Of a stretch of 60,176 bases of DNA, positions 31,523 to 43,619 are shown one piece after another. Position 1 is the stretch's first letter. Each line of letters starts with the position of its first letter. The notes under the pieces were generated by a model. It was not told the origin of the DNA and did not search any database. It saw nothing but the letters and a program-made list of their open reading frames with translations. The DNA comes from Bradyrhizobium sp. GTDB taxonomy: Bacteria > Pseudomonadota > Alphaproteobacteria > Rhizobiales > Xanthobacteraceae. The stretch spans positions 1-60,176 of the forward strand of contig NZ_JAURXB010000094.1 of assembly GCF_030654605.1 (NCBI RefSeq), written 5' to 3'. The position numbers and the translations under genes are program-made.

Positions 31523-32700
31523 TGACCCTCATCGCGCCGCAGCCGGTCGAAACCACCATGCAGTCGCCGCTCGGCGAACTCGCGCCGATGACGCGCCATC
31601 GTTTCTCACCGTCGCCGCTCAACCGCCGCCGCTGGCAGAACTTCAAATCCAATCGCCGGGGCTACTGGTCGTTCTGGATCTTCCTGATCCTGTTCTTCAT
31701 CTCGCTGTTCGCCGAGCTGATCGCCAACGACCGCCCGTTCCTGATCAAGTTCGACGGCCGGCTGTATTTTCCGGCCTTCATCAGCTATTCCGAGACCACC
31801 TTCGGCGGCGATTTCGAAACCGCCGCCGATTATCGCGACCCCTATCTGCAGAAGCTGATCGCCGACAAGGGCGGCACCGTGGTGTGGCCGCTGATCCGCT
31901 ATTCCTACCATACGCACAATCTCGATCTGCCGACGCCCGCGCCGTCGAAGCCGACATGGATGCTGACGGAAGCGCAGTGCAAGGAAGTGGTGCAGAAGAA
32001 GGGCCTCAAGAGCTGCCGCGATCTCGAATACAACTGGCTCGGCACCGACGATCAGGGCCGCGACGTGGTGGCGCGGCTGATCTACGGTTTCCGCATCTCG
32101 GTGCTGTTCGGGCTTTCCCTGACCATCATCTCCTCGATCATCGGTGTCGCCGCCGGTGGTGTGCAGGGCTATTTCGGCGGCTGGGTCGATCTCGGCTTTC
32201 AGCGCTTCATCGAGGTGTGGAGTGCCATCCCCTCGCTCTATCTGCTGCTGATTCTGTCCTCGGTGCTGGTGCCCGGATTCTTCGTGCTGCTCGGAATCCT
32301 CCTGCTGTTTTCATGGGTATCGCTGGTCGGCCTGGTGCGCGCGGAATTTTTGCGCGGGCGAAATTTCGAATACATCATGGCGGCGCGGGCGCTCGGCGTC
32401 TCCAATGCCAAGATCATGTTCCGGCATCTGTTGCCGAACGCCATGGTCGCGACCATGACCTTCCTGCCTTTCATCGTGTCGTCGTCGGTGATGACGCTGA
32501 CCGCGCTCGACTTCCTCGGTTTTGGCCTGCCGCCGGGCTCGCCATCGCTGGGCGAACTGCTGTCGCAGGGCAAGGCCAACGTGCAGGCGCCGTGGCTCGG
32601 CTTCACCGGGTTTTTCGCGGTCGCCATCATGCTGTCGCTCCTGATCTTCATCGGCGAGGCCGTGCGCGACGCGTTCGATCCGCGCAAGACGTTTCGGTAA
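31522..32700 (+). CDS. yejE: Peptide ABC transporter permease YejE
   Basis: A 392-residue permease, partner of YejB. A first helix lies near residues 50-70; the large periplasmic segment with LDLPTPAPSKPTWML is typical of YejE, and WLGTDDQGRDVVARLIYGFR near 175 is the family signature. The ATPase contact loop is AARALGVSNAKIMFRHLLPN near 290. ATG 31522 is chosen because it overlaps the yejB stop and has GGGAAG 4 nt before it; the frame is open far upstream but that part is not protein-like. Confidence 0.93.
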   Translation: MTLIAPQPVETTMQSPLGELAPMTRHRFSPSPLNRRRWQNFKSNRRGYWSFWIFLILFFISLFAELIANDRPFLIKFDGRLYFPAFISYSETTFGGDFETAADYRDPYLQKLIADKGGTVVWPLIRYSYHTHNLDLPTPAPSKPTWMLTEAQCKEVVQKKGLKSCRDLEYNWLGTDDQGRDVVARLIYGFRISVLFGLSLTIISSIIGVAAGGVQGYFGGWVDLGFQRFIEVWSAIPSLYLLLILSSVLVPGFFVLLGILLLFSWVSLVGLVRAEFLRGRNFEYIMAARALGVSNAKIMFRHLLPNAMVATMTFLPFIVSSSVMTLTALDFLGFGLPPGSPSLGELLSQGKANVQAPWLGFTGFFAVAIMLSLLIFIGEAVRDAFDPRKTFR

Positions 32701-32709
32701 GGGCCCCGC

Positions 32710-34344
<1,635 letters not shown>

Positions 34345-34347
34345 TTC

Positions 34348-34441
34348 CGTCATTCCGGGGCGCGCATAGCGCGAACCCGGAATCTCGCGCCACGTCCTCC
34401 GGATTCCGGGTTCACGCTGTCGCGCGTGCCCCGGAATGATG
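34348..34441. repeat. Palindromic intergenic element J
   Basis: The ends CGTCATTCCGGGGCGCGCAT and CGTGCCCCGGAATGATGG are complementary, with an inner ACCCGGAAT/ATTCCGGGT pair. It fills the gap between yejF and the convergent NlpC/P60 gene. Confidence 0.87.
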
Positions 34442-34450
34442 GTGCGGGGG

Positions 34451-35293
34451 TTACATCCGCTTGATCGCCAGGACCTCACTGCCGGCGGCCTTGATCCGCG
34501 CGATGGCGTCGCGGGTGTTTTCGATCACGGTGGCCATGTGGTGCGCATTGGCGTGCACGATGGTCTCGGCGTCGCGCGCGATCGCGACATGACCCCGCCA
34601 GAATATCAGGTCGCCGCGCTGCAAGGGGCTTGAGTCCGCGAGCCCGATCAGTCGGCCGAGGCTGTCGCGCTGCATGTCGCTGTCGCGCGGGCAGCCGGTG
34701 CCGGCGGCGTTCAACGATACCTGGACGAGACCCGAGCAATCGATGCCAAGACTGCTCTTGCCGCCCCACAGATACGGCGTGCCGACGAAGCGTTCGGCGA
34801 CCGCGACGAAATCCTCCGCCATCGCATCGATGCGGCCGACATGCTGCCGCGGCAGGTACCAGTTCTGCTGCGTCACGGCGAAGGCGCCTTGCTCGCGCAC
34901 CACCGCCAGCGTCGTTCCCATCACCAGCGTATCGACGGGCGGCAGCTTGATCGACGGGCCGGGGAAGGCAAACGTCCTTGTCGCCGTGACCTTGTGCGTC
35001 GCTGCAGCACCGGGTTTTGCCAGCGCGCGGTCGGGCAGCCAGCCGACATAGCCGTCGCCATTCAATTGGCCCCACGCAAAACCTTCGCCGGTGCGGTCAT
35101 AGATCGTGACGCGCTCGCCGAGCAGCGCCTGGGTCGCGAGTTCGGCATCGGATGACGGGCCGTTGCGCAGCGGCGCGATCGCATCCGCGATCTCGAATTC
35201 CTCGCCGGCGACGAAGCGCGCCGCCTTGACCGTGCCTTCGAGATACTTCGCGGCGAGGTCGCCGCGCGCCGGCGTCAGGCGGGGATCATGCAT
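34451..35293 (-). CDS. NlpC/P60 family hydrolase with SH3 domain
   Basis: A 280-residue C40-type peptidase, probably a cell-wall D,L-endopeptidase or peptide amidase. The N-terminal half has SH3-like segments (ERVTIYDRTGEGFAWGQLNGDGYVGWL, shortened here to its idea). The catalytic Cys is in SSLGIDCSGLVQVSL near 188 and the His in FWRGHVAIARD near 234, with another in VHANAHHM. No signal peptide is apparent. Its start overlaps the end of the M17 aminopeptidase by 8 nt, so the two are cotranscribed; together they may degrade muropeptides (inference). Confidence 0.88.
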   Translation of the reverse strand: MHDPRLTPARGDLAAKYLEGTVKAARFVAGEEFEIADAIAPLRNGPSSDAELATQALLGERVTIYDRTGEGFAWGQLNGDGYVGWLPDRALAKPGAAATHKVTATRTFAFPGPSIKLPPVDTLVMGTTLAVVREQGAFAVTQQNWYLPRQHVGRIDAMAEDFVAVAERFVGTPYLWGGKSSLGIDCSGLVQVSLNAAGTGCPRDSDMQRDSLGRLIGLADSSPLQRGDLIFWRGHVAIARDAETIVHANAHHMATVIENTRDAIARIKAAGSEVLAIKRM

Positions 35294-36677
35294 AGCGTTG
35301 GCTCAGCAGCTTGTAGATCGCGCGGGCGGCCTGGCATTCGCCGCCCTCGGGGCGCGCCGGCTTGGCCGATGGCGTCCAGCCGTAGATGTCGACGTGCAGC
35401 CAGCGCGTGGTGTCCTCGACGAAGCGCTGCAGGAACAGCGCGCAGGTGATCGAGCCGGCAAAGCCGCCCGACGGCGCGTTGTTGATGTTGGCGACCTTGG
35501 AATCGAGCCAGGAATCGTAAGCTGGCCACAGCGGCAATCGCCACATTGGATCGTTCTCCGCTTTCGCGTGAGCAGCGACGTCGAGCGCCAGCGTTTCATC
35601 ATTGGTGTAGAATGGCGGCAGATCCGGCCCCAGCGCCACCCGCGCGGCACCCGTCAGGGTGCCCATGTCGATCAAAAGCTCCGGCTTTTCCTCGCAGGCC
35701 AGCGCCAGCGCGTCGGCCAGCACCAGCCGTCCCTCGGCGTCGGTGTTGCCGATCTCCACGGTGAGGCCTTTGCGCGATGGGAAGATATCGAGCGGCCGGA
35801 ACGCGTTGCCGGCGACCGCGTTCTCGACCGCCGGGATCAGCACCCGCAGCCGCAGCTTCAGCTTCGCATCCATCACCATCTGCGCCAGTGCCAGCACATT
35901 GGCGGCCCCGCCCATGTCCTTCTTCATGATCAGCATGCCGCTCGACGGTTTGAGATCGAGCCCGCCGGTGTCGAAGCAGACGCCCTTGCCGACCAGCGTC
36001 ACCTTGGGATGCCCAGGGTCGCCCCAGGTCAAATCGATCAGCCGCGGCGCCCGCGACGATGCCATTCCCACCGCGTGAATCAGCGGAAAGTTCTGGCGCG
36101 TCAGCTCGTCGCCGACGATGGTGCTGAAGTCGGCGCCGAAGCGCCTGGCCAGTTCGGCTGCGGCCAGCGCCAGTTCTTCCGGCCCCATGTCATTCGATGG
36201 CGTATTGATGAGGTCACGGGCCAGGGTCGTCGCCTCAGCGATTCGCGTGATATCGCCGATGTCGACGCCGTCAGGCGGCACCAGCCGGACATTGGGCAAA
36301 TCGTTCTTGCGATAGCGGCTGAAGCGGTAGCTGCCGAGCGCGAAGGCCAGCGCGGCAAGCCTGACATCATGCGGCGCATTGGCAAAGCGGTAGACGCCCG
36401 GCGGCAGCAGGCCGGGCAGGGCGCCGGGCCGGAACAGGTCGCGGGATTTGCCGGTTTCATCCTCGAGACCGAACAGCACCTGCCTGATGCTGCCGTCCGC
36501 CGACGGCAGCGTCAGGCAGGCCCCGGGCTTGGCGGCAAAACCGTTGGCCAGCGCGAACTGCCTGTTCTCGGCGGGGAGGCCGGCGCGGATCGCGTCCCAT
36601 GTGGCCTTGGTCGCAAAGGTGATGGGAATGGCCGACGGGGCAGGCGCGGTTTCGAATACGGAAGGCATGCGGTTCAC
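35286..36677 (-). CDS. M17 (leucyl) aminopeptidase family protein
   Basis: A 463-residue metallo-aminopeptidase. The C-terminal catalytic domain has VGKGVCFDTGGLDLKPSSGM near 227 (lysine and metal ligands), MKKDMGGAANVLA, and the family signature NTDAEGRLVLADAL near 315. The N-terminal domain is short and diverged from PepA, as in the rhizobial M17 subfamily. It removes N-terminal residues from peptides in the cytoplasm. It is translationally coupled to the NlpC/P60 gene and diverges from tadD. Confidence 0.92.
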   Translation of the reverse strand: MNRMPSVFETAPAPSAIPITFATKATWDAIRAGLPAENRQFALANGFAAKPGACLTLPSADGSIRQVLFGLEDETGKSRDLFRPGALPGLLPPGVYRFANAPHDVRLAALAFALGSYRFSRYRKNDLPNVRLVPPDGVDIGDITRIAEATTLARDLINTPSNDMGPEELALAAAELARRFGADFSTIVGDELTRQNFPLIHAVGMASSRAPRLIDLTWGDPGHPKVTLVGKGVCFDTGGLDLKPSSGMLIMKKDMGGAANVLALAQMVMDAKLKLRLRVLIPAVENAVAGNAFRPLDIFPSRKGLTVEIGNTDAEGRLVLADALALACEEKPELLIDMGTLTGAARVALGPDLPPFYTNDETLALDVAAHAKAENDPMWRLPLWPAYDSWLDSKVANINNAPSGGFAGSITCALFLQRFVEDTTRWLHVDIYGWTPSAKPARPEGGECQAARAIYKLLSQRYA

Positions 36678-36722
36678 GGTCTCTCATTGCAGCGGGGCAG
36701 GATAGGGCAGGTATACCCCCAA

Positions 36723-36743
36723 TTAACCAGACATTAGGGTTAA
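36723..36743. promoter_or_regulatory. Dyad between the aminopeptidase and tadD
   Basis: TTAACC and GGTTAA arms are separated by 9 bp. It lies 46 bp from the aminopeptidase start and 60 bp from tadD. The TTAAC halves recall CtrA half-sites, but the spacing is not the CtrA 7 bp. Confidence 0.3.
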
Positions 36744-36802
36744 CGGTCTATTGCTGGCGTGTTCGGCTCGGTCGATTAGCCCGATATCGTGAGTTAAGTG
36801 CC

Positions 36803-37615
36803 ATGCGTCAGCCCTCCAGTCTTGCCCGGCTTCTTGCGTCAGCGGCCGTGACGGCGATTTTGGCCGCAAGCCTTGGCGGCTGTAAGACCATGTCCGACAT
36901 CACGGGTTCGATCGGCTCGAAAGCCGAAGCCAGTCCCAATCCTGGTTCCAGCGCCGAGGCCGATCCGCGCCGCGCCGTCGAAGTCTACGGCGAACGCTAT
37001 CGCGCCAATCCCAGGGATGCCGACGCCGCGCTGCGCTATGGCCAGGCGCTCCGCGCCACCGGGCAGCGCGCCCAGGCGGTGGCCGTGTTCGAGCAGGCCA
37101 CCATCGCCCATACCGGCAACAAGGCGCTGCTCGCCGGCTACGGCCGCGCGCTGGCCGACAACGGCAATTCCCAGCGGGCGTTCGACGTGCTCTCGCGCGC
37201 CCATTCACCCGATAATCCGGACTGGCGCATTCTGTCGGTGCAGGGAACGGCGCTCGATCAGCTCGGCCGGCATGACGACGCCCGCCGCTATTACGCCGGC
37301 GCTCTCGCGATCGTGCCCGAGGAGCCCTCGGTACTGTCCAATCTCGGCCTGTCCTACATGCTGTCCAGGGAGCTGCCGAAAGCCGAAGAGACCCTTCGCC
37401 GTGCCCACGGCAGCGCGCGCGCCGATGCGCGGGTGCGGCAGAATCTGGGCCTCGTGGTCGGCCTGCAAGGACGCTTCGCCGAGGCCGAAAGCATCGTCAA
37501 GGCCGACCTGCCGGCCGAGGAAGCGGCCGCCAATGTCGCCTATCTGAAGCAGATGCTGGCCCGCAAGGACTCGCGCGGCCCGGTGCCGGTGGCGGCGCTC
37601 AACCGGCCGAACTGA
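36803..37615 (+). CDS. tadD: Tetratricopeptide lipoprotein TadD
   Basis: A 270-residue lipoprotein. The signal peptide ends in a lipobox (SLGGC, Cys27), so it is outer- or inner-membrane anchored in the periplasm. Several TPR units follow from about residue 55 (DADAALRYGQALRATGQRAQ, PEEPSVLSNLGLSYMLSREL, RVRQNLGLVVGLQGRFAEA). TadD is the pilotin-like TPR factor of the Tad pilus, and the gene faces the tadC-tadB-cpa block, which supports the name. Transcribed separately and opposite to that block. Confidence 0.87.
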   Translation: MRQPSSLARLLASAAVTAILAASLGGCKTMSDITGSIGSKAEASPNPGSSAEADPRRAVEVYGERYRANPRDADAALRYGQALRATGQRAQAVAVFEQATIAHTGNKALLAGYGRALADNGNSQRAFDVLSRAHSPDNPDWRILSVQGTALDQLGRHDDARRYYAGALAIVPEEPSVLSNLGLSYMLSRELPKAEETLRRAHGSARADARVRQNLGLVVGLQGRFAEAESIVKADLPAEEAAANVAYLKQMLARKDSRGPVPVAALNRPN

Positions 37616-37636
37616 CGTTCGTGCATCCCCCCGAAT

Positions 37637-37738
37637 GGTCGTCCTCCGCGAAAGCGGAGGACCCAGTATTCCAGAGATGTTGAAGATAAACCGAGAAGCC
37701 GCGGCGTACTGGGTCGTCCGGTCAAGCCGGACGACGAC
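37637..37738. repeat. Palindromic intergenic element K (unequal ends)
   Basis: The left end GGTCGTCCTCCGCGAAAGCG and right end GTCCGGTCAAGCCGGACGAC are each hairpins but belong to different subtypes. ACCCAGTA and TACTGGGT pair inside. It looks like a hybrid of two element types, between tadD and convergent tadC. Confidence 0.8.
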
Positions 37739-37849
37739 GGTAGTTAGAGGTGTTTAGACACCATCAGCTTACTGTGCATGGGGTTGTTTTCGATATTTTT
37801 GGTTTGGGCTGCCGTAGCGTACCTGATCGGCCCCGTCGCGAAGCTGCAA

Positions 37850-38824
37850 TCACTGCATCGCGGCGACCTTGATGCCGGTCGGCCCGAGGATGACCACGAA
37901 CAGCACGGGCAGGAAGAACAGGATCATCGGCACCGTCAGTTTCGGCGGCAGCGCGGCGGCCTTCTTCTCGGCCTCCATCATGCGCATGTCGCGGTTTTCC
38001 TGGGCCATCACGCGCAGGCTGGTGCCGAGCGGGGTGCCGTAACGTTCAGACTGCATCAGCGCCAGGCAGACCGACTTCACGCCCTCCAGCCCGGTGCGCT
38101 TCGCCAGATTTTCATAGGCCACCTTGCGGTCCTGCAAATAGGACAGCTCCGCCGTGGTCAGCGTGAACTCCTCCGACAGTGCCACCGACTGGCTCACGAT
38201 TTCGGTGGCCACCTTGCGGAAGGCGACTTCGATCGACATGCCCGACTCGATGCAGATCAGCAGCAGATCGAGCGCATCGGGAAACGCGCGCTTGATCGAG
38301 AGCTGGCGCTTGGAAATGGCGTTCTTCAGGAACAGCATCGGCGCCTGCAGGCCGAGATAGGCGGCAGCAATGCACATGCCGATCTTCACCGGCGTCGACT
38401 GCTGCATCTGCGAGATCACGAAGACGTACAGCACGGCGCCGACGAACATCAGGATCGGCGTCACCAGGCGGAAGAACAGGAAGGTAATGTAGGGCGCCTG
38501 GCCGCGATAGCCGGCCATGGTCAGCTTTTCGCGCGCGGCTTCCTGCGCCAGCCATTTCGTCAGGTTGAAGTCCTCCACCACGCGGGAGACCAGCTGCTTC
38601 GGCGTTGCGCGCAGCGATACTTTTTCGTTCTTGGTGAGCCGGTCGCGCTCGCGTTGCCGGATCCGCTCGCGTTCGCTGGCAACCGCCTTCATGCGCTTGG
38701 CGAGGCCCTCGCCGGCGAACAGCGGCATGATCAGCGTGTAGGCGGTAGCACTCGCGGCGATCGCGGCGAGCAGCATGGTCATGAACCGTGCGTCGTGGAG
38801 TTTTGTGACCAGGAAATCAATCAT
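37850..38824 (-). CDS. tadC: Tad pilus inner-membrane platform protein TadC
   Basis: A 324-residue member of the type II secretion F family. It has two N-terminal helices (MTMLLAAIAASATAYTLIMPL near 15 and ITFLFFRLVTPILMFVGAVL near 115), a cytoplasmic T2SSF domain (FPDALDLLLICIESGMSIE near 180 and SERYGTPLGTSLRVMA near 255), and a C-terminal helix (PMILFFLPVLFVVILGP). With TadB it forms the platform that couples the CpaF ATPase to pilus assembly. The gap to tadB is 9 nt. It is the last gene of the minus-strand cpa operon. Confidence 0.93.
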   Translation of the reverse strand: MIDFLVTKLHDARFMTMLLAAIAASATAYTLIMPLFAGEGLAKRMKAVASERERIRQRERDRLTKNEKVSLRATPKQLVSRVVEDFNLTKWLAQEAAREKLTMAGYRGQAPYITFLFFRLVTPILMFVGAVLYVFVISQMQQSTPVKIGMCIAAAYLGLQAPMLFLKNAISKRQLSIKRAFPDALDLLLICIESGMSIEVAFRKVATEIVSQSVALSEEFTLTTAELSYLQDRKVAYENLAKRTGLEGVKSVCLALMQSERYGTPLGTSLRVMAQENRDMRMMEAEKKAAALPPKLTVPMILFFLPVLFVVILGPTGIKVAAMQ

Positions 38825-38833
38825 ACTGCACCG

Positions 38834-40093
38834 TCAGAAGTCGAAGTTGATCATTCTCTTCATCACGAAGATGCCCATGGACATCCAGATCACGCAGCCG
38901 ACCAGCATCAGCTGGCCGGTCGGATGGGTCCACAGCAACGAGATGTATTCGGGGGTCGAGAGGTAGACCAGCAGCATGACGATCGGCGGCAGCGAGCCGA
39001 TGATGCCGGCGGATGCCTTGGCTTCCATCGACATCGCCTGGATCTTCTCGGCCATCCGCTTGCGGTCGCGCAGCACCTTCGACAGGTTGCCGAGCGCTTC
39101 CGACAGATTGCCGCCGGACTTCTGCTGGATCGCAATCACGATCCCGAAGAAATTCGCTTCCGGCACCGGCATCCGTTCGTACAGGCGCACGCAGGCATCG
39201 CCGAGCGGCATGCCGATCGCCTGGGTCTCGATGATGGCCAGGAATTCACCCCGGAGCGGTTCGGGCGCGTCGGCGGCGACCACCTTGATCGATTCGAACA
39301 ACGGCAGGCCGGCCTTGATGCCGCGTACGATGACGTCGACGGCGTCCGGCAGCGCCTTGAGGAATGCCTTCTCGCGGCGTTTCTTGAGATAGCCCAGGGT
39401 CCAGCGCGGCAGGCCCAAGCCGGCGGCAAATGCGAGGCCCAGCGCGCCCAGCAGTCCGCGCATGCCGCCTTCGGCGTTGACGAAGACGTCGTAGGTTGCG
39501 ATCGGCTTTCCGGTGTTGTCCAACGCCACGATGCTGGCGCGGCCTTCGGTGGCGGAGGTGACGAAAATCTGCTGCGCGGAGCGCACGCTCGCATTTGCGA
39601 CCGTCGGTTCGCTCGAGCGGACGCTGGAAACGTTGCGCCGCAGATCGATCACCAACGACCTTCCGAGACCGAGTTCGACGGTACTGCCGGGCGACTCCGG
39701 ATCGACCATGACCGGAGCTGTTCCAGTACTGTCCGCAGGCTTGAGCGACGGCATGAACACCAGGGCGAACGTCACCAATCCCAGAGCGGCCGAGATCGTC
39801 ACGAATTTCCTGGGCGTCCAGTCCAGCCCGGCCTGGGTGAGGCGGACGCTCAGCGAAACCTTCTTGTCCTTCTGGCGGCGGGCGTCGAGATCCTTCAGCG
39901 ACCCTTCGACCTGCTCGCGGCGCGAGCGCTGCGTCTTGTCGACGTTGCGGGCGACCGGTTCCGGGCTGGCGACGGAAGCGCGGCGATTTTCGGCCTTTCG
40001 CTGCCCCGACAGCAGCGGATACAGAAACACCCATGCCACGCCGCCGATGGCGGTGAAGGCGAGAAAGGCCAGTGCGAGCGCTTGAATGTTCAT
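38834..40093 (-). CDS. tadB: Tad pilus platform protein TadB with an extra secretin-N-like domain
   Basis: A 419-residue T2SSF-family protein, about 95 residues longer than the usual TadB (around 320). The normal parts are all present: helix 1 (5-28), a charged loop (31-95), helix 2 (98-116), helix 3 (211-228), the cytoplasmic T2SSF domain (LPDAVDVIVRGIKAGLPLFES near 248) and two C-terminal helices. Between helices 2 and 3, residues about 118-209 form an inserted domain (VELGLGRSLVIDLRRNV, SEPTVANASVRSAQQIFVT, GKPIATYDVFVNAEGG) that resembles the N-terminal domain of the CpaC secretin in the same operon. The positive-inside pattern puts this loop in the periplasm. The gap to cpaF is 11 nt. 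Confidence 0.93.
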   Translation of the reverse strand: MNIQALALAFLAFTAIGGVAWVFLYPLLSGQRKAENRRASVASPEPVARNVDKTQRSRREQVEGSLKDLDARRQKDKKVSLSVRLTQAGLDWTPRKFVTISAALGLVTFALVFMPSLKPADSTGTAPVMVDPESPGSTVELGLGRSLVIDLRRNVSSVRSSEPTVANASVRSAQQIFVTSATEGRASIVALDNTGKPIATYDVFVNAEGGMRGLLGALGLAFAAGLGLPRWTLGYLKKRREKAFLKALPDAVDVIVRGIKAGLPLFESIKVVAADAPEPLRGEFLAIIETQAIGMPLGDACVRLYERMPVPEANFFGIVIAIQQKSGGNLSEALGNLSKVLRDRKRMAEKIQAMSMEAKASAGIIGSLPPIVMLLVYLSTPEYISLLWTHPTGQLMLVGCVIWMSMGIFVMKRMINFDF

Positions 40094-40104
40094 GGCCCGC
40101 TCCC

Positions 40105-41577
<1,473 letters not shown>

Positions 41578-41595
41578 GACGGTACTCCATGCGGG

Positions 41596-42861
41596 CTACT
41601 TGGCCCGCAGCTTTTCGAGCAGGGGCGACAGGAACGAACCCCGCGGTTTTTTGGTCTCGCCGCGGCCTGTCAGCCGTTGCGCGATCTGCAGAAAGATCTC
41701 GGTAGTGCGATGACTGGCGTTGATTTCCGCGATCATCTGGCCATTGTTGGCGGCCGAGCCGAACATTTGCGGGTCGAAGGGTATCGACGCGATCGGCTGG
41801 CTCTCGATCGCCTTGGCGAATTCGCCCGCGTTGATTTCCGGTCGCTTCGGCATGCCGACCATATTGAGGCAATAGAGCGGTGTCCGGTCGTTGGGCCGCG
41901 AGGCCTTCAACAGGTCGAAGATATTCTTGGTATTGCGCAGATTGGCGAGATCCGGCGCCCCGACGATCAGGATATCGTCGGCGCCGATCAGGGCCCGCTT
42001 GGTCCAGCCCGACCATTGATGGGGGACGTCGAGCACGATGCACGGCATCGTGGTGCGAAGCGTGTCGAAGATCGAATCGAAGGCTTCGGCGCCGAAGTCG
42101 TAGACCCGCTCCAGCGTCGCCGGCGCCGCCAGCAGGCTGAGGTGGTCGGTGCACTTCGACAGCAGGCGGTCGATGAAGGCGGTATCGACGCGATCCGGCG
42201 AGAATACGGCGTCGGCGATGCCCTGCGGCGGATCCTGGTTATAGTCGAGGCCGGCGGTGCCGAATGCGAGGTCGAGGTCGGCGACCACGGAATCCAGCGC
42301 CAGGTCGCGCGCGATCGCCCAGGCGACGTTGTGCGCGATGGTGGAGGAGCCGACGCCGCCCTTGGCACCGACGATGGCGATGATGCGGCCGACAGCCTTG
42401 GCCTCCGGCGCCGAGAACAGATTGCAGACCGAGCGCACCACGTCGAGCGTGTTGACCGGCGCGAGCACATAGTCGCTGACGCCGCGGCGTACCAGTTCGC
42501 GATACAGCGTGACGTCGTTGATCTTGCCGATCACGACCACCCGGGTTCCGGAGTCGCACACGGTGGCGAGTTGATCGAGACCCGCGAGGATATCGGTGCG
42601 GCCTTCGGTTTCCAGGATGATCACGTTCGGCGTGGGCGCGGTACGATAGGCCTCGATGGCAGCGGCCATGCCGCCCATCTGGATCTTGAGATGGGCCTTG
42701 CCGAGGCGGCGGTCTTCGCCCGCCGACTGCACGGCGGCCGCGGTTTCCACGGTCTCGCAAAACGCCTGCACCGACACACGCGGCGCGGGCGCAATGTGAT
42801 CGTCCGCGGGCGGCGATGCGTCCGGCTGCTGTTCGGTGTTCTGACGCGCGTAGCTGATCAT
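41596..42861 (-). CDS. cpaE: Tad pilus localisation ATPase CpaE (TadZ)
   Basis: A 421-residue protein with an N-terminal receiver-like domain (about 28-150) and a C-terminal ParA/MinD-type ATPase. The P-loop is the CpaE-type variant GAKGGVGSSTIAHN near residue 165, with DLDLAFGTAGLDYNQDP following and LDVPHQWSGWTKRALIGADDI near 280. It positions the pilus machine at the cell pole. The start overlaps the cpaD stop by 4 nt; cpaF follows after 18 nt. Confidence 0.94.
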   Translation of the reverse strand: MISYARQNTEQQPDASPPADDHIAPAPRVSVQAFCETVETAAAVQSAGEDRRLGKAHLKIQMGGMAAAIEAYRTAPTPNVIILETEGRTDILAGLDQLATVCDSGTRVVVIGKINDVTLYRELVRRGVSDYVLAPVNTLDVVRSVCNLFSAPEAKAVGRIIAIVGAKGGVGSSTIAHNVAWAIARDLALDSVVADLDLAFGTAGLDYNQDPPQGIADAVFSPDRVDTAFIDRLLSKCTDHLSLLAAPATLERVYDFGAEAFDSIFDTLRTTMPCIVLDVPHQWSGWTKRALIGADDILIVGAPDLANLRNTKNIFDLLKASRPNDRTPLYCLNMVGMPKRPEINAGEFAKAIESQPIASIPFDPQMFGSAANNGQMIAEINASHRTTEIFLQIAQRLTGRGETKKPRGSFLSPLLEKLRAK

Positions 42862-43598
42862 TTGCCTGTATCGCTGAGTTTGGCTCTGTCGGATTCGGGA
42901 TAGGCGGTCGCGGTCGAGGTACCCTTGCGATACTTGTCGAAGGCGATGTTGCGCCGGCTCGTATAGGCCGGTGTTTCACTTCGCGGCTGCACCAGGTCGG
43001 CCGGATTGTCGACCATCGCCGCCATGTTGCGCTGATAGGCGCAGCCGAAATTGTAGTACTGCTTGTTTTCGAGATAGCTCCTGTTCTTGATCGAGGGACC
43101 GAGATCCTCGGGCCACAACCCGCAGGGACCGGCAACCGCCGAGATCTTCGGATAGTTCAGCCGGATCGTCGCCATCGTGCGCGGATCATCCGGCTTGTAG
43201 CGGCGGGCAACGACCCCGCGCGCCGGCACGCCAGCGGCGGCCAGCGTCGCCTGAATTTCCCGGAACGAGTCCGCGGCCGCGCGCGCATTCGGCGTGTCGA
43301 CCGGCACGTCGGCGGTGATGGCGCCGGTGCCTTCGCGCAGCCAGATCTGGCCCAGCCCGATCACGTCGGCGCGCTGCGCGGCGGAGAGTCCGCCCCGCGC
43401 CTGCCCGACGAAAATCACGACCGAGCGGTTGGCTTCCTCGATGGCGATCGGGTGGCGATGGCGATAATCGTCGGGAAAGGGCTCGGCCCTGGCGACGTCG
43501 CCGGTATGCCTGCAGGCACCCAGCACGACGGCCAGACCGACAAGCGCTCCTGCCAGGCGGAAAGCGCGACTGCGATCGAGGGGTAGTTTGATTGTCAT
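42858..43598 (-). CDS. cpaD: Tad pilus lipoprotein CpaD
   Basis: A 246-residue protein of the CpaD family. The N-terminal signal has a lipobox (VVLGAC, Cys29), so it is lipid-anchored in the periplasm, probably at the outer membrane with the CpaC secretin. The family core is visible as YRHRHPIAIEEANRSVVIFV near 45, SVLGRR-equivalent VDTPNARAAADSF, and FGCAYQRNMAAMVDNPADLV near 193 with QPRSETPAYTSRRNIAFDKY following. It lies between cpaC (21-nt gap) and cpaE (4-nt overlap). Confidence 0.92.
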   Translation of the reverse strand: MTIKLPLDRSRAFRLAGALVGLAVVLGACRHTGDVARAEPFPDDYRHRHPIAIEEANRSVVIFVGQARGGLSAAQRADVIGLGQIWLREGTGAITADVPVDTPNARAAADSFREIQATLAAAGVPARGVVARRYKPDDPRTMATIRLNYPKISAVAGPCGLWPEDLGPSIKNRSYLENKQYYNFGCAYQRNMAAMVDNPADLVQPRSETPAYTSRRNIAFDKYRKGTSTATAYPESDRAKLSDTGK

Positions 43599-43619
43599 CG
43601 TCTTCGTCCTCGTCCCGCT

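Noticed and set aside
36723..36743. CtrA site upstream of tadD
   Set aside because: The TTAACC/GGTTAA arms are an inverted repeat with 9-bp spacing, not TTAA-N7-TTAA; kept only as an unassigned dyad.
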